Of a stretch of 64,000 nt of DNA, positions 8,617 to 17,337 are shown piece after piece. A model generated the notes under the pieces. The model was not told where the DNA came from. It searched no databases and saw only the letters and a program-made list of their open reading frames with translations. The stretch comes from Rhodococcus sp. 1168 (GTDB lineage Bacteria > Actinomycetota > Actinomycetes > Mycobacteriales > Mycobacteriaceae): assembly GCF_002091955.1 (NCBI RefSeq), contig NZ_MKKY01000035.1:62001-126000 (forward strand), given 5' to 3'. Position 1 is the first letter of the stretch. Each line of letters starts with the position of its first letter. The position numbers and the translations under genes were made by a program.

Positions 8617-11199
8617 ATGTCGCTTCATCCGACCGACACGTCCCCACACTCCGATCTCGCGCCGATGTGCAAACCCGATCTACGGGACACTCTGCTGGAT
8701 CGGTTGTGCGAGGTCGCCCACGCGCTACCCGACGCGACGGCTCTGGTCGCCGACGACGGCGTACTCACCTTCGACCAGCTTTTGCACCGGACATATGCAG
8801 TGGCCCGCAAGATTGCGCACCTGACCCAGGTCGATCGAAGTCCCATCGCGGTGGACGGGCGCAACACGACCGAGTCGATCACGTTGATGCTTGCGGTCAT
8901 CGCATCCGGGCACTCACTGGTACCTCTCGACTCCAACCTGCCCGAGGCTCGACGCCGGCACATCGTCGAGCAGGCAGCCGCGCTGCGGATGGACACTGCC
9001 GACATCTCCGACGCCGAAGACTCGGCTGCACCGCTCCCGACGGTGACCGGGGATCAAGTTGCGATGATCGCATTCACCTCCGGATCGACAGGCGTCCCCA
9101 AGGGAGTTCTGCTCAGTCACCGGATGTGCCTGAGCAAAGCGTACGAAGTCAGCTCGGCCCTGGCGCTCAGGCCACGTGACCGTGTTGGGAATGTGCTTCC
9201 AGTGAGCTTCGGCGCCGGCATCAACACCCTGTTCGCGGGTCTTCTCAGTGGCGCACAGGTGCATTGCCGCGATCCGCGAGCTGTCCACGCGGACCAACTG
9301 GCGGCATGGATCGAGCGGTGCTCCATCACGACTTTGCATTGCTCACCTTCGCTGGTGAGTAGCGTGCGCACGACGCTAGCCACCTCGAACGTGCCGCCTT
9401 CTCTTGTAGGCGGGGTACCCGAGAACACAATCCCGTCACTTCGCGTCGTCACCACGTACGGCGAAGCGCTTCACTCTTCCGACGTACGCTTCTTCCGATC
9501 CGTGCTCGGTAGTGACTCAACTTTCGTCAACTGGTACGCCACAACCGAATCCGGTGTAGTCGCCTATAACTCCTACAGCGCGGACCAGGCTCTTCCCCAC
9601 GGGTTCATTCCTGCCGGGCACAGCCCACACGGGAAGATCGTGGAGATCGTCGGAGTAGGCGGTCGGACGCGGAAGTTGGGTGAGATCGGCGAAATTCGGA
9701 TCTCGTCGCCGGTGTCGGCAGATGGATATCTAGGGCTGGAAGAGTTGACACACTCGCGATTCAGTACTCACGACGCAACTCGCCGATACCTCACCGGAGA
9801 TTTAGGTCGCATCGATCGGTTCGGGGTTCTTCATCTCGTGGGTCGAGTCGATGATGTGATCAAAGTGTCCGGCTACCTGGTAGAGCCCACGGAAGTCGAA
9901 GCGACGCTTCGCACTGTCGACGGGGTGGACGATGCCACGGTCGTTGCGCGCGATGTCGAATCGGGCAAGGAACTTGTCGCATACTTCGTCTCCGAACGAT
10001 CTTCTGTAGCCGCAGTGCGCGATGCGCTGCGCAGAGACTTGCCGGAGTGGACGGTCCCCACACACATCACGCGGGTAGACAGGATCGACCGGAACGAACG
10101 AGGCAAGGTCGATCGTTCGAGACTTTTCGACTCCGAAGTGTTGCCGGAGTCCGCGTCCGACAACACTTTCGATGGGACCACCGAACGATGGATAGCTGAC
10201 ATAGTTCAGCAAGAAATAGGGCTGGAGGAGATAGATCGCGACGCGGATTTTGCTGAGTTGGGTGCCACCTCACTTGCTTTGACCACGATTGTGGTGGGGC
10301 TGCGACAGTCCTTCCATGTCGAGATCTCCACCGAAGAACTCGCGCAGGCCATGAACATCCGGAGCTTGGCCCGGACTGTCGATGTCAAGCTTGCCGATGC
10401 CGATCTGGACACCGCACGGTCGTCACACGACGGAGTTCTGGTTCCGCTGCGGAGCGAAGGTTCGGCGGCCCCCCTCTTCGTCATCGCGGGAGCGGGCGTA
10501 CCAGCAGTCGGACTCATCCCTCTGGCCAATCACCTGGACCACGACCGTCCCGTGTATGCGATACAAGCCAAAGGGCTTGGAAGAAGGGCACTTCCGGACC
10601 GGAGCATCGGCAGAGCCGCACGTCGATATGTCCGCGAGATCCGCCGGATTCAGCCACAGGGACCGTATCTGCTCGTCGGCCATTCACTCGGGGCATGGAT
10701 TGCCCTCGAGATGGCTCGCATTCTCGAATCGGGCGGTGACATAGTCGCCGAGCTGATTCTGCTCGACCCTCGCCTGTACCGAACGATGTTGGACAAGCTG
10801 TCGGAGGGCAACACCGATTTCGAAGCGGCCCCCGACAGGGCACCGCTCCGTAAACCCTGCCTTCCCGCGCTCGCTCGCCGGGCGGTGTCGGTGGCACTGG
10901 CGGGGTTGGTCCGGTTTCCGACCACCGAACGTTGGCTGGCATTCGGCATCATCGGCTACCGAGCACTCGACGCTCATCGACCGAAGCCGTGGAGCGGCCC
11001 GGTAACTGTCGTCGTGACGGGCGAGAACACCTCCGATCGACGCTCCTGGGAGACGCTGGCGAACGGCAATCTCGTCATCAGGGAAGTTCCTGGCAATCAC
11101 ATCGACATGGTTCGCGAACCTATCGTCGCCAGAGTTGCCGACATCATCGACGACGCATTGCACAGGCGCAGGCGGCGGGAACGGACAGATCACAGATGA
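8617..11199 (+). CDS. NRPS-like A-T-TE enzyme (adenylation, carrier, thioesterase)
   Basis: A protein of 860 aa with three domains and no condensation domain. The adenylation domain (about 25-510) has TSGSTGVPKG at 154-163, TGD at 393-395, GRVDDVIKVSGY at 409-420 and Lys497 (NERGKVDR). The carrier domain (520-595) has LGATSL with Ser552 for the phosphopantetheine arm. The type I thioesterase (610-855) has GHSLG with Ser690, Asp718 and His828. At the position of the amino-group-binding Asp the sequence reads FGAG (198-201), so the substrate is probably an aryl, keto or hydroxy acid rather than an amino acid. ATG 8617 is chosen because AAGGGGGG precedes it; an in-frame ATG at 8590 lacks a site. 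Confidence 0.82.
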   Translation: MSLHPTDTSPHSDLAPMCKPDLRDTLLDRLCEVAHALPDATALVADDGVLTFDQLLHRTYAVARKIAHLTQVDRSPIAVDGRNTTESITLMLAVIASGHSLVPLDSNLPEARRRHIVEQAAALRMDTADISDAEDSAAPLPTVTGDQVAMIAFTSGSTGVPKGVLLSHRMCLSKAYEVSSALALRPRDRVGNVLPVSFGAGINTLFAGLLSGAQVHCRDPRAVHADQLAAWIERCSITTLHCSPSLVSSVRTTLATSNVPPSLVGGVPENTIPSLRVVTTYGEALHSSDVRFFRSVLGSDSTFVNWYATTESGVVAYNSYSADQALPHGFIPAGHSPHGKIVEIVGVGGRTRKLGEIGEIRISSPVSADGYLGLEELTHSRFSTHDATRRYLTGDLGRIDRFGVLHLVGRVDDVIKVSGYLVEPTEVEATLRTVDGVDDATVVARDVESGKELVAYFVSERSSVAAVRDALRRDLPEWTVPTHITRVDRIDRNERGKVDRSRLFDSEVLPESASDNTFDGTTERWIADIVQQEIGLEEIDRDADFAELGATSLALTTIVVGLRQSFHVEISTEELAQAMNIRSLARTVDVKLADADLDTARSSHDGVLVPLRSEGSAAPLFVIAGAGVPAVGLIPLANHLDHDRPVYAIQAKGLGRRALPDRSIGRAARRYVREIRRIQPQGPYLLVGHSLGAWIALEMARILESGGDIVAELILLDPRLYRTMLDKLSEGNTDFEAAPDRAPLRKPCLPALARRAVSVALAGLVRFPTTERWLAFGIIGYRALDAHRPKPWSGPVTVVVTGENTSDRRSWETLANGNLVIREVPGNHIDMVREPIVARVADIIDDALHRRRRRERTDHR

Positions 11200-11387
11200 C
11201 CGACTCGATAGAAAGGCGGCGAAGCCGCAGACCGCTGATGATGTCCATCGCCAGTCATCGTGATGGCTACCAGTCCTCGATGCAGCCTTGTAATGTGACC
11301 CAGGACTCGATGAGCTGTCCTCGGTCCCCTGATACGCGTACGTTGGTTTTCGACGCTGTAGCAACGCAGCCGGGAGGCTCTCGACTC

Positions 11388-12290
11388 ATGAACAAGGACT
11401 CACCGCGTTACCCAATGGCCTCGGTCGAACTGCACAAAGACGTACTTCGCTATGTCGACGTCGGTGATGGTCCACCGATTGTGCTGGTGCATGGCCTGCT
11501 GGGATCGAACGAGTCCTGGGCAGGACAAATCGAACGTCTGTCGGAGCGGTACCGGGTCATCGCGCCCGATCTGTTCGGCCACGGCCGATCCGACAAGCCG
11601 TCCGGAGACTATTCACTCAGCTCGCATGCCGCGACGATCCGCGATCTGCTCGAACATCTGAACATCAAGTCCGCGTCGATGGTCGGCCATTCATTGGGCG
11701 GCGGGATCGTGATGCAGATCGTCTACCTGTTCCCCGGGTTGGTCGAGCGGTTGGTGCTCGTCAGCAGCGGCGGCCTCGGCACCGAAGTGAGCCTGTTACT
11801 CAAGGCCGCCACCTTGCCCGGTAGTGAACTCGTGCTTCCGGTACTGGCGTCCGACTGGGTACGAAAGAACGCCGAGAGCGTCATGGGGCAGTTGAACAAA
11901 TGGGGGCTGCCGGTGCGGCCGGGTGCGAGCATGGCGGAAACGTGGCGCTCGTTCAAGTCGGTGTCCGACAGACAGACCCGCGAAGCATTCCTTGCTTCGA
12001 CGCGCGCAGTCGTCGGTCCGCGTGGACAGACGGTCAGCGCCAAGCAGCACTTCGAGAAATTCGAATCGATCCCATCGCTACTGATCTGGGGCGGCAAGGA
12101 CCGCATGATTCCGGCTTCCCATGCCGACAACATCAGGCGGGAAGTACCGAACAGCCGCGTCGAGATCTTCTCCGACGCAGGACATTTCCCGCAGCTGGAC
12201 GAGCCGGATCTTTTCTTCCGCGTTCTCGACGAATTTCTCACCGCCAACTCCAAGGTCAAGACAGCACCGACAACAGCAGTGTCGGACTGA
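11388..12290 (+). CDS. alpha/beta-fold hydrolase
   Basis: A soluble hydrolase of 300 aa. The oxyanion motif LVHGLLGS precedes the nucleophile elbow GHSLGG; an Asp follows in WGGKDRMIP, and the catalytic His is in DAGHFPQLDEP. The arrangement fits the esterase/epoxide-hydrolase-like group that includes MhpC. The ATG at 11388 has GGGAGG 10 nt upstream; the longer open frame upstream is not coding. The preceding 188 bp after the NRPS-like gene contains nothing I recognise. The LON-domain gene starts 2 nt after the stop, so the two are cotranscribed. Confidence 0.85.
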   Translation: MNKDSPRYPMASVELHKDVLRYVDVGDGPPIVLVHGLLGSNESWAGQIERLSERYRVIAPDLFGHGRSDKPSGDYSLSSHAATIRDLLEHLNIKSASMVGHSLGGGIVMQIVYLFPGLVERLVLVSSGGLGTEVSLLLKAATLPGSELVLPVLASDWVRKNAESVMGQLNKWGLPVRPGASMAETWRSFKSVSDRQTREAFLASTRAVVGPRGQTVSAKQHFEKFESIPSLLIWGGKDRMIPASHADNIRREVPNSRVEIFSDAGHFPQLDEPDLFFRVLDEFLTANSKVKTAPTTAVSD

Positions 12291-12292
12291 CG

Positions 12293-12928
12293 ATGTCGTT
12301 GTGGCCGATGTTTCCACTCGGCAGCGTGCTGCTGCCAGGGGAGCGTCTTCCTCTGCACATCTTCGAGCCGCGATACCAGGAACTCTTGGCCGCTTGCCTC
12401 GCCATGGAGGACCCCAGTTTCGGGGTCGTGCTGATTGCGCGCGGCAAAGAGTCCGGGGGCGGAGATGTGCGCCACCATATTGCAACGGCTGCTCACATCG
12501 TCAGCCACGAAGAGGTCGGTGACGGCAGACATTACGTGGAATGCGTAGGGAGCGAAAGACTTCTGATCGACGCATGGCTGGAGGACGATCCCTACCCTCG
12601 CGCCGATCTTCGTGTATGGGCCGACGAGAACACGGCCACTCCGCCGCCCGAATCCGAGTTCGCGTCACTGCAGGACAAGATTTCTGCGCTGTACTCATTG
12701 ATCGGTGAACTGTCGCGGGCCGAAGGTGATGCGCCACCGCCTGATCCGAGCTTCTCCGCTCTTCCCGCCGAGTCGGGTGAGCGCTTGTTCACCCTTGCCG
12801 CACAGGTTCCGATGGGGCAGGCCGACCGCCAGGACATCCTGGAGGCACCCGGCCCGTCCGAGCGACTACGGGTACTCGTCGACGCTGTCGACAACGTCAC
12901 CGACATCGTCAAGTTCAGGTTGAGCTAA
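12293..12928 (+). CDS. LON substrate-binding-domain protein
   Basis: A protein of 211 aa made of the N-terminal (PUA-like) domain of Lon protease without the ATPase or protease parts: MFPLGSVLLPGERLPLHIFEPRY is the start of the domain, here split into residues 5-27, followed by FGVVLIARG and the helical part near 130-200 with LFTLAAQVP. Such stand-alone proteins are common in Actinobacteria and may bind unfolded protein or act in proteostasis, but this has not been settled. It lies 2 nt after the hydrolase and ends just before a strong terminator. Confidence 0.85.
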   Translation: MSLWPMFPLGSVLLPGERLPLHIFEPRYQELLAACLAMEDPSFGVVLIARGKESGGGDVRHHIATAAHIVSHEEVGDGRHYVECVGSERLLIDAWLEDDPYPRADLRVWADENTATPPPESEFASLQDKISALYSLIGELSRAEGDAPPPDPSFSALPAESGERLFTLAAQVPMGQADRQDILEAPGPSERLRVLVDAVDNVTDIVKFRLS

Positions 12929-12948
12929 CCGGCGGAGATGGACACAAA

Positions 12949-12982
12949 AAAAGAACCAGCACCCGAAGGTGCTGGTTCTTTT
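12949..12982. terminator. bidirectional intrinsic terminator
   Basis: A perfect 12-bp stem (AGAACCAGCACC at 12952-12963 with its complement at 12968-12979) around a CGAA loop, flanked by an A-run on the left and a T-run on the right, which makes it work on both strands. It ends the hydrolase/LON operon on the plus strand and the tRNA transcript on the minus strand. Confidence 0.9.
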
Positions 12983-12989
12983 CTAACAT

Positions 12990-13066
12990 TGGTAGCGGGG
13001 ACAGGATTTGAACCTGCGACCTCTGGGTTATGAGCCCAGCGAGCTACCGAGCTGCTCCACCCCGCG
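12990..13066 (-). tRNA. initiator tRNA-fMet (CAT)
   Basis: A 77-nt cloverleaf on the minus strand with an encoded 3' CCA. The acceptor begins CGCGGGG, the anticodon loop reads CTCATAA (anticodon CAT), and the T-loop is GTTCAAATC. Two initiator hallmarks are visible: position 1 (C) cannot pair with position 72 (T), and the anticodon stem has three consecutive G-C pairs. This identifies initiator rather than elongator tRNA-Met. Confidence 0.96.
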
Positions 13067-13183
13067 TCGGTGTGATACCAACATTACATGCCTCGGCGCG
13101 GATCTCCCAATCACCAGGTCAACCACCGACTCTCCAGCCGAAGTGATTGCTCTTGTGAGGCGTTCGGGCGGAGGATGAGAGCC

Positions 13184-13963
13184 ATGAACGATGAGACTTC
13201 TCGGATGTTTGCAGCGCCGGCAGCAGGCTACGACCGGCTGATCGGACGCTATCTGCCTGCATTGGCACCGGCATTCGCCGATGCAGTCCCCGTCACGACG
13301 GGTATGCGGGTCGTCGACATCGGCTGTGGCCCTGGAGGTTTGACGCGTGAGCTGGTGTCGCGTGTCGGTGCGTCAGGGGTCTCGGCGATCGATCCGTCCG
13401 CACCTTTCGTCGAGGCTTGTCGAACCCGCAATCCAGGAGTCGATGTCCGAAAGGGCTTCGCCGAAAGCCTGCCCTTCGACACGGACTCGTTCGATGCTGC
13501 GCTGGCAAGTCTCGTCATCGGGTTCATGAGCGACCCGGTGGCCGGTGTGCGCGAAATGTCCCGCGTCACCAGGCCTGGCGGGACGGTAGCGGCTTGTCAA
13601 TGGGACCGCGGCGGGATGCCCGCAATGCGGATCCTCGGTCAGTTCATGGTCGCCGCAGACCCCACTGTCAGCGACAGGATGAAGCTGACCGGCGACACCG
13701 CAGGAGAGATTGCTGCGGTGTTCCGCGAGGCGGGCCTGACCGACGTCGAGGACGGCGCGCTCACGGCCCGCGGCTCGTACGCGAACTTCGACGACTGGTG
13801 GGAGCCGTTCACCCTCGGCATCGGCCCGCACGGTGCTTACCTCGAGACGCTCGACCACAGCGGCCGTGAAGTCCTTCGGTTGGCCTGCCTGAACACCTTC
13901 GATCGCCCGGAGCAGCCCTTCACGGTGCAAGCACGTGCGTGGTTTGCTCGGGGAACGGTGTAA
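13184..13963 (+). CDS. SAM-dependent class I methyltransferase
   Basis: A protein of 259 aa with a Methyltransf_11-type Rossmann fold. Motif I VVDIGCGPGG (about 42-51) binds SAM; the acidic residue of strand 2 is in SAIDPS, and the post-motif region reads LPFDTDSFDAALASLVIGFM. The last 90 residues are a variable acceptor-binding part. The substrate is unknown; the UbiE/demethylmenaquinone branch is nearest by appearance. ATG 13184 has GGAGG 9 nt upstream, which decides the start over an in-frame ATG at 13175 and a longer frame. Confidence 0.82.
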   Translation: MNDETSRMFAAPAAGYDRLIGRYLPALAPAFADAVPVTTGMRVVDIGCGPGGLTRELVSRVGASGVSAIDPSAPFVEACRTRNPGVDVRKGFAESLPFDTDSFDAALASLVIGFMSDPVAGVREMSRVTRPGGTVAACQWDRGGMPAMRILGQFMVAADPTVSDRMKLTGDTAGEIAAVFREAGLTDVEDGALTARGSYANFDDWWEPFTLGIGPHGAYLETLDHSGREVLRLACLNTFDRPEQPFTVQARAWFARGTV

Positions 13964-13971
13964 AACGACGG

Positions 13972-14559
13972 CTATCGCTTCGTACGCGCAACGGCCAACC
14001 CGAGCGCTGCTGCGGTAAGCAGCTCCCAGCAGGTGAACGTATAGATCGACGCGCGCTCCATCACACCCACCGGGCCCACACCGGCGATCAGCAGACCGGA
14101 TGCAACGAAACCGAGCAACCCGAAGCCGACGCTGCCCTTGGAGTACCAACGCGGGCAGGTCGGAACGCCCGTGCCGACAAGCAGGGCAATGACGTTACCG
14201 GCGCCGATCGCGAGGACAGCGCCGATGATGTGTGCATTTCCGTCACCGGCATGGACGACGGCAACGAGCACGCTGCCGAGGGAGTATGCGGCTATCGCTC
14301 CGAGATACACCCATCGCCGACGTCCCAGCAGCGACGCCGAGCAGATGCCCGCCGCAAGCACCGAGATCGCGGACACGCAGAAGGCCACGTTCATCAGCCA
14401 TGAGGTGTCCGATGTTGTCGGCACCCCGAGATCACTGACGGTGTCATAGGCGTATCGGTAACCCTCGGATCGCGAGGCTGTCAACGCCTCGAGCAGCAAG
14501 TATTGCAGCGAGGCGAAGGCGAAGAGCAGGCCTGCAGCGCGTGCTTTCCTACGTGGAAT
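13972..14559 (-). CDS. DUF998 membrane protein, probable ATT start
   Basis: A polytopic membrane protein of about 195 aa in the DUF998 family: an N-terminal helix followed by the family motif YAYDTVSDLGVP and then five more helices. No ATG, GTG or TTG covers the first helix. The first conventional start (TTG 14499) would begin inside it. ATT at 14557-14559 lies 6 nt after a perfect GAGGAG (14566-14571) and gives a normal N-terminus with basic residues before the helix, so ATT is taken as the start. Function of DUF998 is unknown. It converges on the methyltransferase with an 8-nt gap. Confidence 0.7.
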   Translation of the reverse strand: MPRRKARAAGLLFAFASLQYLLLEALTASRSEGYRYAYDTVSDLGVPTTSDTSWLMNVAFCVSAISVLAAGICSASLLGRRRWVYLGAIAAYSLGSVLVAVVHAGDGNAHIIGAVLAIGAGNVIALLVGTGVPTCPRWYSKGSVGFGLLGFVASGLLIAGVGPVGVMERASIYTFTCWELLTAAALGLAVARTKR

Positions 14560-14665
14560 GTCGTACTCCTCAGTGCTGGGGACCGATCCGTTCGTCTTCG
14601 AGAATGTCTTCCCCGCGGAGGTGGCCGCGTTGGCGCACGCCCGCGAGGTCGACCTGCCGGACTAG
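14558..14665 (+). CDS. possible small protein of 35 aa
   Basis: A short plus-strand frame, MSYSSVLGTDPFVFENVF followed by 17 further residues ending in REVDLPD. Of the 27 codons from residue 9, about 25 end in G or C, a strong coding signature for this genome, and the product looks protein-like, with alternating hydrophobics. It lies opposite the gap between the DUF998 and quinone oxidoreductase genes. It has no good ribosome binding site. It could be a genuine small protein or the tail of a decayed gene. I do not recognise it. Confidence 0.3.
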   Translation: MSYSSVLGTDPFVFENVFPAEVAALAHAREVDLPD

Positions 14666-15636
14666 CTGAGAGTGAGGACGACTTTGCCTGCGGCGGTTCG
14701 ATTTTCGAGAGAAGTAATAGCCTCGCCCGCCTTCTCGAGCGGGAACACCGACGGCTCGGGCGCAGTCAGCTTGCCCGAGGCGAGCAATGGTTCGACCTCG
14801 GCCCATTGCTGCTTCAGGTAGCCCGGGCGCGTCATCCACCATGCGCCCCAGCCCACTCCCACGACGTCGACGTTGTTGAGCAGCAGTCGGTTGACCTTGA
14901 CCGTCGGGATCTCACCGCCGGTGAACCCGATCACCAGAATCCGACCCGACGGCGCAAGACTGCGAATGCTGTCGGTGAACCGGTCACCGCCGACGGGATC
15001 GACGACGATGTCGACGCCTTTGCCTCCGGTGAGTGTCTTCACCGCGTCCTTCCATCCGTCCACGAGCACGACGTCGGTGGCGCCCGCGGCCCGCGCGATC
15101 TCGGCCTTCGCTTCCGAGCTGACGACGGCAATGACGCGCGCAGCGCCCAGAACCGGAGCCATCCGCAGCACCGAGGTACCGATGCCTCCCGCTGCGCCGT
15201 GCACGAGAACCGTTTCGCCCTCGGTGAGTCGTCCGCGTTCACGCAACGCAAAATGCACCGTCAAATCGTTGAACAGCAGTCCGGCACCTGCCGTCAGGGA
15301 GACGGCGTCCGGAAGCGCGAAGACGGTCTCCGGGGCCACGGCGGCGACCGAGGCCATACCGTCGGACAGTCCGGTCAGGGCGGCGACGCGATCACCCGCG
15401 GTGAACCCGGATCCCTCGGGTGCCGACCGAACGATGCCCGCTATCTCGCTGCCCGGCACGAACGGCAACGAGGGCTTGTACTGGTAGAGCCCACGAGTCA
15501 GCAGAGCGTCCGGGAAGGCGACCCCGGCGGCGTGTACGTCGATCAGCACGGACTTCCCGTCGTCGACCGGTTCTTCGACGTCGACGATCTCGACCGAATC
15601 CGGTCCATCCAGCTTCGTGATGTGCACCGCACGCAT
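14662..15636 (-). CDS. NADPH:quinone oxidoreductase family protein
   Basis: A zinc-free medium-chain dehydrogenase/reductase of 324 aa. It has the N-terminal GroES-like barrel with FPDALLTRGLYQ and PGSEIAGIV, then the nucleotide-binding motif VHGAAGGIGTS and DVVLVDGWKD. No structural or catalytic zinc Cys set is present, which places it in the QOR/enoyl reductase group. It reduces quinones or enones with NAD(P)H. ATG 15636 has AGAGGA 6 nt upstream. The gene reads away from the dienelactone hydrolase. Confidence 0.87.
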   Translation of the reverse strand: MRAVHITKLDGPDSVEIVDVEEPVDDGKSVLIDVHAAGVAFPDALLTRGLYQYKPSLPFVPGSEIAGIVRSAPEGSGFTAGDRVAALTGLSDGMASVAAVAPETVFALPDAVSLTAGAGLLFNDLTVHFALRERGRLTEGETVLVHGAAGGIGTSVLRMAPVLGAARVIAVVSSEAKAEIARAAGATDVVLVDGWKDAVKTLTGGKGVDIVVDPVGGDRFTDSIRSLAPSGRILVIGFTGGEIPTVKVNRLLLNNVDVVGVGWGAWWMTRPGYLKQQWAEVEPLLASGKLTAPEPSVFPLEKAGEAITSLENRTAAGKVVLTLS

Positions 15637-15786
15637 GAACTGTCCTCTCGTTGGGAAAAGTCCTATTTCGATCCGGGCGCGAAGCGCCGTGTGACCCACG
15701 GTACAAAACCGGTGTGAGGAGTGCCGACCCGGCTGGGGGGGGAGGCCGGGGCGGAGATGGATCGGCCGAGGTGGTCCAATCGAGGT

Positions 15787-16467
15787 ATGTCCACCCCCCT
15801 CACCACTGTTATGCCTTCCGGAACCCCTCGTGGCGGTGTCGTCGTAGTTCAGGAGGCGTTCGGCGTCACCGACCACATCGTCGATGTCTGCCAACGATTC
15901 GCCGATGCCGGCTGGGTTGCCACCGCGCCCCATTTGTTTCATCGACAACAAACCCAGATCATCGCGTACGACAACATGGACCCTGCCATGGCAGCCATCG
16001 GTGCATTGAAGGCCAGCGAAGTCGACTCCGATGTCGACGCCGGATTCTCGGTCTTGGCCGAACTCGGATTCGAGCCACAGCAGACCGCGATCGTCGGGTT
16101 CTGCATGGGCGGATCGGTCACCTTCCAGACCGCGGTACGACGCGCTGTCGGCGCCGCAGCGACGTTCTACGGCGGCGGCATTTCGAAGGGACGCTTCGGA
16201 TATCCGGCAATGTTGTCGGTCGCCGATGCGTTGCAGACGCCCTGGCGCGGGTTCTTCGGCGACCTGGACAAGGGAATTCCGATCGACGAGGTCGAGCAGT
16301 TGCGCACCGCGGTGGCGACGTCACCGGTGTCGACCGACATCACCCGATATACCCAGGGCGAGCACGGATTCAACTGCAACGACCGTCCCGCGGTCTACAA
16401 TCCCGAGGCCGCAGCCGACGCCTGGACGATGACGCTCGAATGGTTCGACGGCCATGTCGCCCACTGA
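15787..16467 (+). CDS. dienelactone hydrolase family protein
   Basis: A cytosolic alpha/beta hydrolase of 226 aa. The nucleophile is the Cys in GFCMGG, the Asp lies after GFFGDLD, and the His is in GEHGFN; this Cys-Asp-His triad defines dienelactone hydrolases. The family opens the lactone ring in modified ortho-cleavage of chloroaromatics, but many members have other ester substrates. The start ATG 15787 gives the usual short N-terminus; an in-frame ATG 21 codons... upstream would add non-homologous residues. The stop overlaps the next gene by 14 nt, so the two are translationally coupled. Confidence 0.85.
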   Translation: MSTPLTTVMPSGTPRGGVVVVQEAFGVTDHIVDVCQRFADAGWVATAPHLFHRQQTQIIAYDNMDPAMAAIGALKASEVDSDVDAGFSVLAELGFEPQQTAIVGFCMGGSVTFQTAVRRAVGAAATFYGGGISKGRFGYPAMLSVADALQTPWRGFFGDLDKGIPIDEVEQLRTAVATSPVSTDITRYTQGEHGFNCNDRPAVYNPEAAADAWTMTLEWFDGHVAH

Positions 16468-17329
16468 AACCGAGCAGATTCGGTCTTTCTGGACGGACCT
16501 GGGATTGCCCGGACTCTTCGATGTTCACACCCACTTCATGCCGAAGAACGTCATGGACAAGGTCTGGACGTATTTCGACTCCGCGGGCCCGCTCACCGGA
16601 ATGGCCTGGCCGATCACCTACCGGGAGGATGAGGACACGCGTATCGAGATCATGCGCGAGTTCGGTGTACGGGGGTTCACCTCGATGATCTACCCGCACA
16701 AGCCGGGCATGGCGGAGTGGCTGAACTCGTGGGGCACACAGTTCGCGCAGCGGGTGCCCGATTGCGTGCACACCGCAACGTTCTACCCCGAGGAAGGTGC
16801 CACGCAGTACGTCGAATCGGCAGTGGCATCCGGCGCTAGAATTTTCAAGTCACACATACAGGTCGGGAATTACCCGCCGAACGATCCACTGCTCGACGGC
16901 GTGTGGGGGATCATCGAGGATGCGGCGATCCCCGTCGTGATCCATTGCGGTTCGGGGCCCGCGTCCGGAGCACACACCGGTCCGGAATCGATTGCCACGC
17001 TACTGCAACGCTTTCCGCGACTTCCGCTGATCATCGCGCACATGGGCATGCCCGAGTATCTTCAGTTTCTCGAGATGGCGTTGCAGTATCCGAACGTGCG
17101 ACTCGATACGACCATGGCGTTCACTGATTTCTCGGAAGCGTCCTGGCCGTTCCCGAAATCGGGTCGATCGAAACTGATAGATCTTCAGGGCCGCATACTG
17201 TTCGGGAGCGACTTCCCCAACATTCCGTATCCGTACTTGGACGCACTGACCGCGGTGGCTCGCCTCGATCTGGGAGACGAGTGGGTGTCGGACGTGTGCT
17301 ACCGAAACGGCGCGAGCCTGTTTCTGTAG
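16454..17329 (+). CDS. amidohydrolase (ACMSD/TIM-barrel type)
   Basis: A metal-dependent hydrolase or decarboxylase of 291 aa in the Amidohydro_2 group. Metal-ligand motifs are FDVHTHFM near the N-terminus, VVIHCGSG, IIAHMGMPEY and LFGSDFPNI. The group includes decarboxylases and lactone hydrolases of aromatic catabolism. It overlaps the dienelactone hydrolase gene by 14 nt, which suggests the two act in one pathway on a ring-cleavage product or lactone. The substrate is not known. Confidence 0.83.
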   Translation: MSPTETEQIRSFWTDLGLPGLFDVHTHFMPKNVMDKVWTYFDSAGPLTGMAWPITYREDEDTRIEIMREFGVRGFTSMIYPHKPGMAEWLNSWGTQFAQRVPDCVHTATFYPEEGATQYVESAVASGARIFKSHIQVGNYPPNDPLLDGVWGIIEDAAIPVVIHCGSGPASGAHTGPESIATLLQRFPRLPLIIAHMGMPEYLQFLEMALQYPNVRLDTTMAFTDFSEASWPFPKSGRSKLIDLQGRILFGSDFPNIPYPYLDALTAVARLDLGDEWVSDVCYRNGASLFL

Positions 17330-17337
17330 CGAAAGGC

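Noticed and set aside
14503-15717. 404-codon open frame on the plus strand
   Set aside because: It is antisense to the quinone oxidoreductase, is rich in Arg/Gly/His and shows no domain; long open frames on the opposite strand are expected at this GC content.
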